From: Lycium barbarum
Taxonomy: Eukaryota; Streptophyta; Magnoliopsida; Solanales; Solanaceae
Reading direction: 5' to 3'
Assembly: GCF_019175385.1 (NCBI RefSeq)
Contig: NC_083348.1
Location: 51,172,950-51,236,949, forward strand
Length of the DNA: 64,000 nucleotides
Below the pieces are notes generated by a model, which did no database searches, was not told where the DNA came from, and saw only the letters and a list, made by a program, of their open reading frames with translations. A program made the position numbers and the translations under genes. Positions 35,508 through 45,067 of the stretch are shown in pieces; the stretch's first letter is position 1, and the number at the start of each line of letters is the position of its first letter.

Positions 35508-38500
35508 AGGCCCATTTGAAAGGGGATGAGGATGTGACCTAGATTTTGGGCACATTTGACGGAGATGAGGATGTGGCCTAAGTTAAAGGCTCGTGATCCG
35601 AGGTAAGATTTCAGAGCGAGGGTACATGGACACCGTGGGTCCCCTGCAGGTAAGATTTATTGTGAACAGAATGAATTGACTAAGTAAAAATGGAATTTGA
35701 ACGAGTAGATGGTTAAGCGTATTGGTTAGCCCGCTAGGAGCTAGTATGGGTGCCAGTCATGGTAGGTTGGGTCGTGACACCAAACTAAATATTTGGTGCA
35801 AAAATTGGTAGAAAAAAAAAAAAAAAGCTTCCACGCAATTATAGAGAAAAAGGAAACTAGCAATCAAAAGCTCAATTATAAGCCATAGATGCAAAAGAAA
35901 AAAGTACAGTGAAAGTGGTGAAGGCTTGATATTATCTTCATGTACAAGCAAGCATATAGATCAAACCAGGTCATCAGGTCTTACAATTAGAGACAAAGGT
36001 CTTACAATTAGAGACAACTGAAAGCAGGTCAAGAGTAGAGAATAGTATACTCCAGACAAAGCCTTAATATTCTGTGAAATTAAGAAGGAAAATTTATATG
36101 TATAAAAAGTTGTATAGAGAGTTGTGGGTAAAAAGACGTGGACAAATCCCAGTAGTTCATGGGCACAAAGTTTTGGATGAAGAGCACGTACCATGGTTGT
36201 AGAAATCCTCCTCTTTTCAGAGCCTCGACTAGATGCAATTGAGCTAGGAGTTCTTGAGGTTGTGCCACCAACCCTTTTGGTTGATTTTCCATTAGAGATA
36301 GATCTCTGTCAAAATCCAAGGCCAATAAACTTGGTGTCAAGTATTAAACTTGAGGGAAAATGCTCAAGAGAATTATACCATAATTTCTTTTAACAAGACA
36401 AAAGTCTTCTATATAGAAACAAAGTAAGCAAAGGAAGACTGACGACGGAACATCCAGAAGAAAAAGACTGAATATAGATTTTTGTTTATCACTAGAGTGA
36501 AGTCTGCTTTTTAGGCAAATTCTCCCAGGCACGATTTTCGTGGCCAGTGAGCTTTTAGTGTAATTTCAAATTTATTTCCTTTTCTGTGGGTCTTTTTCCG
36601 GCCACCATGGTCGGTTCTCTCATTAGGGGACAGTAGTATATTTTAATGCAGGTTTCAAGTCTTATGATATTACTAAGTGCAATTCTGGTGCAGAATCTTG
36701 GTACGAATGGGTGAAACGTAGCAGGAATTTAATGAGAAGAGTGAAAATTAGCATTAAAGTTTTAAAGTGGTTGATATCAGTATTTATTGAAGCATCCAAA
36801 GTACAGGGCAAGGTAGTCAGGAGATGGAATCTGAAGGATCATTTTTCAGAATTTTTCTGCACTCTTAAATACAATGAGTGGTAGATACATAAGCTTCATT
36901 GCCATTCAAGGACAAAGCAAATCAGTAATCATTACACCGAAGACCACATACAAAGAAGGATGGGGGAATATAGCACATAAGATTGCTATGTTCATATACG
37001 AGCCAGTGCAAATTCAGAAGCAACAGAGACCAACTACGAAACAGCTGGGGGCATCCTTCAAACAAGTCATCACCGACAACAGATGGACAACGGAAAACAC
37101 AAAAAAGGCACAGATTCAGTCCAAGGATAATAACATAAAGATAGCTGGGGAAAATCCTATCTCTGAGAAAGATTTGTTGAACAGATGTATTGTTGGGAAG
37201 TTCCAGAACCCTTCACAAGAGGCTATTACGCAGACGTAAGAAGATGGGCAAGCAACACATGGAAGACGGCGTTCGGTCTTAATGTCTTCGCGATGAATGA
37301 TGGCCATTTTCTCTTCGAACTCCCATCAAGGGAAGTAGCGGAACATATTATGACTGGAGAATGGAACTGGAAAAAGATGAAATTGAAAATTGATTGGTGG
37401 AAACCAACGACGGGATGTTGGCCAGCAGAGATTAAAAGAGACTGGGTGTGGGTCAGAATTCTAGGGCTTCCCCTCAGCATGTGGTCACAAGAAATCTTCA
37501 AGAAAATAGGATACAAGTGTGGGGGGTATCTGGAAACAGAGGAGACTACCGAGCTCAAGAACCATCTTCATTGGGCTCGTATCAAGGTGAAAGGGGATGG
37601 GGAGGAAGTTCCGAGGGTTATCGAGGTGTCCAGCGACGGTTTCTCATACACCTTCCCAATATGGTGTGAGATTCCGGTGACGGTCAGAGCTATCGAAGGA
37701 AAGAGAAGAGAGAAGGTCTTTTGTCCGGTGGATAATAAAGGGCAGAGGTCGCATACACTGACAGATTCAGCGTATAAAAGGGGAACCCACGTGGGTACAT
37801 CGATTAGTGGGGAAATTTTAAACAATGGGACATGTGGGCTGGAGGAAAAAGGGAAAGACCTTTAGAAACAGTGGCGGGCCAAATTAAAAGAATTGACAAA
37901 TTGGGCCGAGATTTAGTGGACCCATTTGCAGTGGTCCACCATCATTTAAATTAACTAAGCATAGAAATACAGGCAAATATTTCTAAGCTTACAACGCACA
38001 ACATGTTCCAGAACCTGAGAAGCAGAGAAGGGGAAAAAGAGACCCAACCCATTCAAATTGATCATTGGGAGGGGCAAGTTATGGAAAAAGACAAGCTACA
38101 GATGGAAGCAAGAGAAACATAATGCGTACAAATCAGCATACAAGAAGAAATCACAGAAGAGATTGCAGAAGATATTGTTCCTTTGAGAATCCAACTCTCA
38201 GAGGAAGAAATTACCAAACAAGTCAGCACTCCGGGATGGATTAAACAGCACATCACCAGACTCAGTACAGAGTTTGGAGCAAGCTTCAGAGGGTGTGAAG
38301 AGAAGGCCAGAGAGTTATTTTTTAAAATTGACAACAATAAGGAGAACAAGGGGGAGCAGTCAATCACAAAAAGGAAGGGGATGAATGAATTGAAGGGATT
38401 AGAATTAGATACTAAATTTATGAGCAATGGCACTAGGAGCAGGGGGGGATATCTGGCAATCAAAAATCAATGAAGCTAAATATAGTATCTTGGAATGGAA

Positions 38501-41500
38501 GGGGATTAAACTGTAGCAAGAAGAGGGGTATGATCAGGGATTGTTTACAAAGCTGGAGAGCAGATGTAGTTTGTTTACAGGAAACAAAGGTGGAGGGGGA
38601 AATCATATAGTTAAGGAAGTTTGGGGAAGTAGATGGGTTAGTTATGTGCAGCTAGAAGCAAGTGGGACCAGAGGTGGTATAGTCATAATGTGGGATAAAA
38701 GGGGATGGGAAGGTGTGATCAGTAGTGTGGGAATGTACTCAGTTTCATGTAGTTTCATTGGGAAAACCCAAGATTTCAGTTGGCAAATGACTGGAGTATA
38801 TGCTCCTAATGACAGACAAGAAAGAGAGGAAACTTGGGGAGAAGTGGGAGCAGCAAGGGGACTGATTCCAGGTCCTTGGGTCCTGTGTGGGGATTTTAAT
38901 ACAGTTAGATTCCCATCAGAGAAGAAGAATTGCAGGAGATCAACAAAGAAATGACTGACTTCTTTGAGTTTATTATAGACATGGAGCTGGTGGATTTGGA
39001 CTTAACAGGAGGAAAGTTCACATGGAAAAAGGGAGACAGACATACTATTGCAGCAAGAATAGATAGGTTTCTCATATCAGAAGAATGGGATGCCAGTTTC
39101 AGAAACAAGCAGACTAGACTATACTTCACAGGGTAACTTCTGATCACTCCCCACTGATGTTACAATGTGGGGAATGGGAGAAAAACAGTTCATATTTCAA
39201 GTTTGAGAATTGGTGGCTGCAAACAGAAGGTTTCAATGAAATAGTAAAGAACTGGTGGGAATCCTTCACTTTCATTGGCAAACCTGACTATATTTTAGTG
39301 GCAAAGTTGAAAGCTCTTAAGGATAAACTGAAGGAGTGGTGCAAAACAGCTCAAGGAAACTTGAAGATCCAGAAGCAAATAGTGCTTGCCCAATTGGCTG
39401 AACTGGAAGAAATACAGGAGGACAGAATTCTGGAGGAGGGAGAAATAGCATCTAGAATGGCACTGAAGTTGGAATTTGAAGAAATAGCCAGACATGAAGA
39501 GATTGCATGGAGACAGAGATCCAGGGCAATCTGGCTAAAAGAGGGGGACAGAAACACTAGCTTTTTTCATAAAACTGCTAATGCCCCCCGCAGAGTAAAC
39601 ACAATTGATAAGCTGAGAGTAGATGGTGAAGTTGTGGAAGATCTTATAGAAGTGAAGAATGAGATAGTAGCCTACTATGAGAAGCTTTACACTGAGACAG
39701 AGAACTGGAGGCCTCAATTAGATATGAGAAACTGTCCCAGGATAGAGGAAGATGACAACACTTACCTTATGACACCATCTGGAGCTCAAGAGGTATTGGA
39801 ATTCATTAAAGCATGTGCAGGAGATAAGGCACCAGGTCCGGATGGGTATACAATGGCTTTCTTTACTCAATGTTGGGAAATCATCAGGACTGACCTAGTA
39901 GCAGCTATTCAGAACTTTCATGCAGATGGCTACTTTGAAAGAAGTCTGAATGCTACCTTTGTGGCACTAATTCCAAAGAAGGTTGGAGCAATAGAACTCA
40001 ATGACTTCAGACCTATTAGCTTAATAGGTGGAGTATACAAAATCATTGCCAAGCTACTGGCAGAGAGACCGAAAAAGGTTATCCACAAACTGGTGGATAG
40101 ACAGCAAATGGCTTTCATAAAAGGGAGACAGATTATGGATGCAATTCTTATAGCTAATGAATGTGTGGATTCCAGGCAGAGAAGTAAAAAACCAGGCATT
40201 CTATGCGAACTTGACATCCAAAAAGCTTATGATCATTTGAACTGGAACTTCCTGATCAAGATGCTGGAGCAGATGGGCTTTGGTACTAGATGGATTAGAT
40301 GGATTAAACAATGCATCAGCACAGCACAGTAAAATTCTCAATTTTGATCAATAGAGCTCCTTGTGGTTTCTTTCCTTCTCAAAGGGGATTGAGACAGGGG
40401 GACCCTTTATCCCCTTTCCTATTCATTCTTGCAATGGAAGGGATGAGCAACATGTTAAACACAGCACAGGAGAGGATGGATAAGGGGATTCCAGATGGGA
40501 GATGGAAACAATTTATAGATCACACATCTACAGTATGCAGATGACACCTTAGTATTTTGTGATGCAAAGGAAAATGGTATGCTAATGCTAAGGGTTATCT
40601 TCATCATCTTTGAAGCAGTTTCTGGATTACACATCAATTGGGGGAAAAGTTTCATCTATCCTATAAATGAGGTGCCAGAATTGGAGAGGTTAGCTGAGAA
40701 GCTTGGAGGCAGAGTGGGGGAGCTCCCAACCATTTACTTGGGCATGCCTTTGGGAGCTAAAAGCAAATCCAAAGGGATATGGAATGGGGTTTTAGAGAAA
40801 TGTGAGAAAAGACTGTCCAACTGGAAAAGTCAGTACCTTTCTCTTAGGGGTAGACTGACTATGGTCAACAGTGTGTTAGATGCTTTACCATCTTACATGA
40901 TGCCCATCTTTCCAACACCTGTCAATGTGATTAAAAGGATTGACATGCTTAGAAGGAACTTTTTCTGGCAAGGCACTGAAGACAAGAAAAAGATACATCT
41001 AGTCAAGTGGGAAGAATTGACAATTAGCAAGAAGGTAGGAGGAGTGGGTATTAGAGACATGAAGATCCAGAACCAAAGCCTAATGATGAAATGGTTATGG
41101 GAATTTGCTACAGAAGAGAACATGCTCTGGAAAGATGTCATCAATGTCATCACTGTTAAATATGGAATGGAAGATAACTGGACAACAAACATGGTAACTA
41201 TACCATACAGTTGCACTGTTTGGAGAGCAATAAGGAACTTGTGGCCTATTATGCTAGCAAGGATCAGATGTAAGGTTGGGAATGGGTTAAAGGTTTCATT
41301 TTGGAATGATAAGTGGATTGATAGTACAACCCTGAAACAGTTGTACCCTGATCTATTTGTTCTTTGTCAATTGCAACAAGCCACTGTTGCTGAGATATGG
41401 ACTGGACAGGGATGGAACTTGAATCTTGAATCTGAGAAGAAACTTGAATGACTGGGAGATAGAGAGGATCGCAGCATTTCATAATACAATGGCCACTTTC

Positions 41501-43961
41501 AACAATTTGACACGAGAAAGAGACACAATAGAATGGCAGAAGGACAGCAAAGGAATTTTCTCAGTTAATTCAGCTTATAAGGACCTGAACACCTCAACTA
41601 TGCAGGAGGATGACTGGCCCTGGAAGATGATCTGGAGGACAAAAGTTCCATACAAAGTGAACTGCTTCAACTGGCTCTTGGCAAAAGAAGCAGTACTGAC
41701 TCATGACAACTTGAAAAAACGAGGTTTCCATCTATGCTCAAGGTGTTTCTTATGTGGGGAACAAAATGAGACAATCAACCATCTCTTTTTACACTGCAAA
41801 TGGACAGAACAACTACGGAAGATGTTCATCAGCCTGAGGAAGATCAAGTGGGTGAAACCTCGGAACATTAAAGGAGTTCTAAACAGTTGGAATAGGGATG
41901 GAAATGCAATAAAGGAGGAGGAGAGATGGAGGATTGTCCCATCATGCATATGGTGGACTGTATGGAATGAAAGGAATCAGAGGTGCTTTGAGAGCAAACA
42001 ATGTGGTCTACAGAAGTTCAAGATGAATTGTCTAAGTCTTTTTTATTATTGGTGTAAACAGGTAGTTTTAGTACAAACAGAAGATATTTTTGATGCTTTG
42101 GAAGTACTGTAAGAGGAAGATCATGTAAGGAACAAGCTGTAAGATGTAACGTTTTGAAGGGGAACTACACATTTGGATATAGTATACCTGTGGATATGTA
42201 GATTAACTGTTACCATTTTCAAAAAAAAAAAAAAAGACTGAATATAGTGCTCAAATCAACTTTTAAAGAACATAACATACTCTTTACCACAAGATATAAT
42301 TCGACTAGATCTAGCCCTTCCCGCTATTTTTTCCTATACATTATCAATTACCATCCACAAAAACCATCGGCAATGATAAAATATTTAACCCTCATTACTC
42401 AATTCCCTATATAAAAGAATTCACAACTGGAAAATGCCAGATTAAGAGGGACATTTTACTTAGAAAATAAGCAAGATTAGAAGCTCATTCTGGTAAAATC
42501 TCCACAAACGACAAAACCTTATTTTACCAACAGGTAGCTCAAATGGAATATTTACAGATTCTTCAATTCTTTGAGGATCTCTCATGACCTGAAACAGAAA
42601 GATAAAAGAAAAGTAGGAGGTTCCATTATAACAATCCGCTTCAGGCCAAATTATGAAACTTTTCTCTCTGTTGCTCACGTACCCAAGTAATGTCAACGAA
42701 GGTAAACACAAAATTATTTAGTGACGTGCGAGAACTAATACTTTCCCGTTTCTCTTTTTCACACAGAAAACAGCAGAAGCATCCAACATATAAAGCACAG
42801 AGCAAATACAAGTTGAAAGCTGCACACGACAAAAAACAGGGAGCAACTAGTTCTTTAACAGTAAAGTTTGAGAATCCCAATACTAGGAATTTCAAAACAG
42901 GAAAATTCCCCACCCGTGCTCCACTCTTCACAGCTCTTTTCTGACGTACATAATCCATTAATGGAGTAATTATAGGAGCATCCTTTGCTGAGCCTGAAAT
43001 ACAGAAATAAGTGAAACTTCAATTTCGGAGAACATGCGCTCCCACCTTCATGTTTCGCTCTGCAACTCTCATTTTGATAAATTTAGATCTCCATTTGATG
43101 CACAAGGAGAGTAGGGCAAATGTTCTGACTAACCAGCTCGTTCAGCCTCCTTTCTCTCCAATTGTATTTCAGCACTCGGAATATTCTCAACATGCTTTGC
43201 AAGAAATTCAAGAAACTCCAGATATGCAGGATCTACAAGTGTGTCAACACAAATTAATGCAAAATGGGCATAGCATGTATGTCACATGCAATCAGCTCAT
43301 CAATTTTAATACCTGTCAATATGGTCCCTTCACGGGCATCCTTCTTGGACCAGTGCTTTGGAACACGCTGTGAAGGAGCATACTCAACAATTGCTTTGAA
43401 CTGAGTGCCTAGGACATACATTCCAGGAAAATGATAATAACAATTTGCCGATCAAAGATTAGATGCATAGTCATTTTCATCCAAATAAATCATTTTCAAG
43501 TTTCATCTGGATGGAATGAATGCCCAATTGATCTCCTGCTTTACCTTTCTCACTGACAAACACGTGTCCATCAAAGAAGTCAGCGAACTCGATAACATCT
43601 TCCGTCGTCCTAAATTCAATATAGGCTCTTGAATAGCTTTGATGCTTCAGGCTGCACGAGAAATTTTGGGCACAAAAGTTGTCAACATTGAGGAAACAGA
43701 ACACCAGCTATACCAGTCCAAAGCATGTACATTCATGTTTAAACAATACATATTTGCAGCTCTTTTCAAATAATAATCAAGGTGCCAACCAATTATATAA
43801 AATATTGCAGCATATGGAAACCCTAACCTGGTCTTGGCGGGGCGAAAAGTGAAGGAGTTGTAGCGACCAGCGAAGCGAGAATCAACATGCTGCACAAGCA
43901 TACACTTTGAAAACGTCGGCGGCAAGTGCCGCACAACCACTTTCGTTCGCCGATTCTTCAT
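24744..43961 (-). CDS. UPF3: UPF3, nonsense-mediated mRNA decay factor, 13 exons, 525 aa
   Basis: UPF3 binds UPF2 and exon junction complexes and helps trigger decay of mRNAs with premature stops; it shuttles between nucleus and cytoplasm. Exons (minus): 43828-43961, 43545-43651, 43313-43408, 43134-43232, 42914-42993, 36192-36305, 33657-33801, 28951-29024, 28095-28139, 27205-27640, 25291-25389, 25066-25175, 24744-24782. All introns are GT-AG and the phases agree throughout (1578 nt with stop). Residues 1-172 are the Smg4/UPF3 RNP-like domain: [63 protein letters not shown]. The rest is basic and Ser-rich with plant-conserved [26 protein letters not shown] (about residue 410) and the terminus [12 protein letters not shown]. 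Length is near Arabidopsis UPF3. The ATG is the first in frame and fits the family start. Intron 5 has a weak donor (GTGGGG), the least certain junction. Confidence 0.93.
24851..25026 (-). mobile_element. TS-like SINE in UPF3 intron 12
   Basis: Flanked by the 10-bp duplication taattatagt (24841-24850 and 25027-25036). Read on the minus strand it has the TS-type body (gaccctcgg complement, gtaaggctgcgtacatctt) and the 3' segment ending gggattacactgggtagtg, with a short accaag repeat tail. The same 3' segment ends the RTE LINE at 31772-33469. Confidence 0.82.
25553..27114. mobile_element. DNA-transposon-like element in UPF3 intron 10
   Basis: Imperfect inverted ends: ggggccagtttggaa at the left and, on the other strand, aaggtctgcttgggaa at the right. 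Each is followed by repeated (t)gtaatta motifs. Flanks read gTA and TTA, so a 3-bp duplication is possible but not clean. About 1.56 kb, with a nested SINE (26184-26360). No transposase is recognised. A short genic-looking open stretch lies at about 25690-25850. Confidence 0.6.
26184..26360 (+). mobile_element. Au-like SINE nested in the intron 10 element
   Basis: Begins gaagggatggttgg, with tRNA-type promoter boxes A (gagcaacggtaaaagg) and B (ggtcacgggttccga) and the Au-like 3' end gcaccgggctgcccttt. Flanked by ttttattgca at 26174-26183 and 26361-26370. Its insertion in the element shows the element was there first. Confidence 0.85.
27695..28082. mobile_element. MITE forming most of UPF3 intron 9
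   Basis: Perfect terminal inverted repeats gagcccgtttggattggct and agccaatccaaacgggctc, flanked by the 3-bp duplication taa (27692-27694 and 28083-28085). 388 bp, non-coding. Ends and duplication fit a Tourist/PIF-Harbinger-like MITE. Confidence 0.88.
28802..28824. repeat. Poly(C) run in UPF3 intron 8
   Basis: 23 consecutive C (G in the transcript), followed by accccttttcc. Length may be affected by sequencing error. Confidence 0.85.
28880..28965. repeat. 43-bp tandem duplication covering the exon 8 splice donor
   Basis: Two nearly identical 43-bp units (tcctgccactaaagatgt then acttacattaggacctt). Each carries the minus-strand donor GTAAGT, at 28945-28950 and 28902-28907. The first is the one that keeps the UPF3 frame. 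Confidence 0.9.
29342..29547 (-). mobile_element. Au-like SINE in UPF3 intron 7
   Basis: On the minus strand it starts gaaggggagccttggcg, has box A (taactagtaaagttg) and box B (ggtcacgggtttgaggc), and contains the Au-like gcactgggctgccctt near 29384. Flanked by aaattta (29335-29341 and 29548-29554), a short duplication that could be chance. Confidence 0.8.
30168..30391. mobile_element. Stowaway-like MITE in UPF3 intron 7
   Basis: Ends ctctgctccattccattttatgtgg (left) and, inverted, ttccctcctttccatcttatatgg (right) match the ctccctccgttcca consensus of Stowaway/mariner MITEs. They are flanked by TA. 224 bp and non-coding. Confidence 0.75.
31772..33469 (-). mobile_element. 5'-truncated RTE-type LINE in UPF3 intron 7
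   Basis: Flanked by a perfect 17-bp duplication aacatcacaaatccaca (31755-31771 and 33470-33486). The 3' end (left) has a (ttg)n-type tail on the minus strand rather than poly(A), typical of the RTE clade. The endonuclease half is absent through 5' truncation. It lies in the same orientation as UPF3. Confidence 0.92.
32138..33469 (-). CDS. RTE LINE reverse transcriptase, C-terminal portion, open frame
   Basis: The reverse transcriptase of a non-LTR element copies its RNA at the nicked target. The frame is open from the truncation point to the stop at 32138 (about 440 codons). RT blocks in order: [69 protein letters not shown] and the catalytic FADDIVLID. Then come the thumb (FKYLGSIIQ), a C-terminal [17 protein letters not shown] region and a GRGRPKKYW motif. 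The endonuclease is missing, so it is not autonomous. The intact frame points to a fairly recent insertion. It begins inside the element, so it has no proper start. Confidence 0.85.
   Translation of the reverse strand, partial: VIFKTTMMSEEWRSSVMIPLYKNKGDIQSCNNYRGIKLLSHTMKVWERVVEMRVRRGVSISENQFGFMPGRSTTEAIHLVRRLVEQYRERKRDLHMVFIDLEKAYDKVPREILWRCLEAKGVPVAYIRVIKDMDEGAKTRVRIVGGDSEHFPVVMGLHQGSALSPFLFALAMDELTRHIQGEVSWCMLFADDIVLIDETRSGVNAKLEGWRQTLESKGFKLSRTKTEYLECKFSEAPQEAGVEVRLGTQVIQKTSIFKYLGSIIQGSGAIDDDVTHRIRARWMKWRLASGVLCDKKMPPQLKGKFYKVVVRPTMLYGAECWPVKISHVQKMKVAETRMFRWMCGHTRSDRIRNEAIRDKVGVASVEDKMREAKLRWFGHVKRRDTDAPVRRCERLAMDGFRRGRGRPKKYWEEVIRQDIAQLQLIEDMALDRRVWRTQIRVEG
33974..35779 (+). mobile_element. 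Solo LTR, family B, in UPF3 intron 6
   Basis: TGTAACGACC...GGGTCGTGACA, 1806 bp, flanked by the 5-bp duplication ccaaa (33969-33973 and 35780-35784). It has no coding region. Same family as the LTR at 62258, sharing the start tgtaacgacc and a block around 34160-34200 with 62610-62650. It contains GC palindromes at 34350-34480 and a TA microsatellite at about 35471-35502. Oriented opposite to UPF3. Confidence 0.93.
34350..34480 (+). repeat. GC-rich short inverted repeats (ccgctacagcgg type)
   Basis: Repeated cgccacagcgg, ccgctacagcggg, ccgctgcagcg and ccgccgcagc motifs, each near-palindromic, within the family B solo LTR. Confidence 0.75.
36874..37863 (+). pseudogene. LINE ORF1 remnant (DUF4283 RNA-binding protein)
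   Basis: ORF1 proteins of plant L1 elements package the element RNA. An N-terminal frame (36874-37239) overlaps in another frame with 37185-37865, so one frameshift lies near 37190-37230 where both read the same VGKFQNP/WEVPEPF region. The DUF4283-type part shows [48 protein letters not shown] and [12 protein letters not shown]. No zinc knuckle is visible before the stop at about 37863, and the usual Gly/Ser-rich tail is broken up (an open piece at 38183-38473). Confidence 0.82.
38473..42109 (+). pseudogene. LINE ORF2 remnant (endonuclease, reverse transcriptase, zf-RVT)
   Basis: ORF2 nicks DNA and reverse transcribes. The APE-type endonuclease begins at 38473 ([10 protein letters not shown], then VCLQETKVE), shifts frame near 38605 and near 38940, and retains GDFNTVR and the [13 protein letters not shown] part. 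RT runs about 39760-40700: [60 protein letters not shown] and [19 protein letters not shown]. The catalytic [10 protein letters not shown] near 40536-40560 lies across a frame break between the pieces ending at 40544 and starting at 40579. A further shift near 41440 precedes the C-terminal zinc-binding [18 protein letters not shown] (about 41743-41796). Not functional as it stands. Confidence 0.88.
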
Positions 43962-44215
43962 CTAGCAAAATATCCAATCTATAGTGAAAAATTAGCAAAA
44001 GATTAACTGAAATTTGCCTGCGAATCACATCTTTCCCCCCTATAGCAGCTTCGACCGACAAAAGTCTTGTGCCCTAATTTACAATTCATGTCCAATGTCC
44101 ATGCATGAGAGAGAGTGGGAGAGGCAAATTCTTTGAGAGAGAGAGAGAGAGAAAGGGTCCTGAAATTAACTAGCGTGACGATAGACGATTTGCCAAGGAA
44201 TTTGTTTTTTAATAT
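43962..44215 (-). promoter_or_regulatory. UPF3: UPF3 upstream region
   Basis: The only apparently unique sequence between the UPF3 start codon and the microsatellite/viral boundary, about 250 bp. It contains a (GA)n run at 44134-44153 on the plus strand, which reads as a CT-rich 5' leader tract in the gene's direction. No clear TATA box. Promoter elements must lie here or extend into viral sequence. Confidence 0.5.
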
Positions 44216-44216
44216 C

Positions 44217-44217
44217 A

Positions 44218-44260
<43 letters not shown>
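44217..44260. repeat. (TTA)n microsatellite at the viral boundary
   Basis: About 14 ATT/TTA units between the UPF3 upstream region and the pararetrovirus end. Confidence 0.9.
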
Positions 44261-44312
44261 GCATAAGATGCTTGATCAAAATACCTTTGCTTATGTGGCA
44301 AGGTTCAATTCT

Positions 44313-44639
44313 CTATTGGAGATCATCATTTTCTATGAGAATTATTAATTCTCCGTTATTATTTTGTTCATAAGAATCTGTGTCCTCGTGATCATCATTT
44401 GCAAGGGCACTAGAGAATGATGGAAGCATATTATCCTTCTGTTTTTGGGATTTTATAAAATCCAAATATTGTTGGTAAGTAATTTCTTCCTTAGTATTAC
44501 TGGAAAATCCTGCAATATTGGCGGCTATTAGCCTTTGGTTGCCCATTTGAGCAAGAACAGTACCACGGCCTGTTCCTTTTGATGTTGTTCCTCTTCCTCC
44601 CCGTCCTCTATTAGAGTTGGGGCTAAATTGTGGCCTCAT
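44313..44639 (-). pseudogene. Start of pararetroviral ORF downstream of RNase H
   Basis: 108 open codons beginning MRPQFSPN, with a Gly/Arg-rich start (RGRGGRGTTSKG) and an acidic C-terminal part. It lies just after the polymerase end, where some caulimovirids carry a transactivator/inclusion-body ORF. The likely matching C-terminal part is at 55290-55512, so the ORF was split by the permuted integration end. I do not recognise a catalytic domain. Confidence 0.55.
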
Positions 44640-45062
44640 CCTGCAAATAAGATGAATAAAGGTTATGAACTCAAATATTCCCTTGTTAAAAAATCAGGGA
44701 GACTATTATATGTCCCTTTCTTATAATGAATTTCAAAATCAAATGGGGCTAATAGTGTCTGTCACCTTGCAAACATTTGTTTAGAAACATCATGCTTGCA
44801 GTCTTTATTAAACATAAATTTGGCAACTTGGCAATCAGTTTTTATTAAAAACTTTTGATTATATAAATCTCCTTGAAATTTAAGTACACATTTTACTATG
44901 GCAATGATTTCTTTAGCCACAGTAGCATAGTTTTTCTGGTTATTATTCCATTTACTAGAATAAAATTGTATTAAATACTCATGTTTATCTTCTGGGAAAT
45001 ATTGTTTCAATATTCCTCCATAGCCAATATTAGAAGCATCTGTTTCAATAATTCTTTGCCAA
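44640..45062 (-). pseudogene. Pararetroviral RNase H remnant
   Basis: Viral RNase H degrades template RNA during reverse transcription. ETDASNIGYGGIL carries the first catalytic aspartate, followed by FYSSKWNNNQKNYATVAKEI and the LIKTDCQVAKFM strand. A frame break at about 44760 precedes the terminal FEIHYKKGTYNSLPDFLTREY, the usual caulimovirid end. Cut from RT by the solo LTR at 45068-48201. Confidence 0.9.
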
Positions 45063-45067
45063 GTAGG

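Larger units (their letters stand above)
36478..42230 (+). mobile_element. L1-type LINE, near full length, in UPF3 intron 5
   Basis: Flanked by a perfect duplication aaaaagactgaatatag (36461-36477 and 42231-42247; the As overlap the poly(A) tail). 5.75 kb with 5' leader (36478-36873), ORF1, ORF2 and a poly(A) end. Antisense to UPF3. The exact duplication implies a fairly recent insertion although both ORFs have frameshifts. Confidence 0.95.

Noticed and set aside
42520..42592. Extra UPF3 exon reading [22 protein letters not shown] after a good acceptor
   Set aside because: No donor keeps the frame into exon 6, and the sequence does not resemble UPF3. Kept out of the model, though a cryptic exon is possible.
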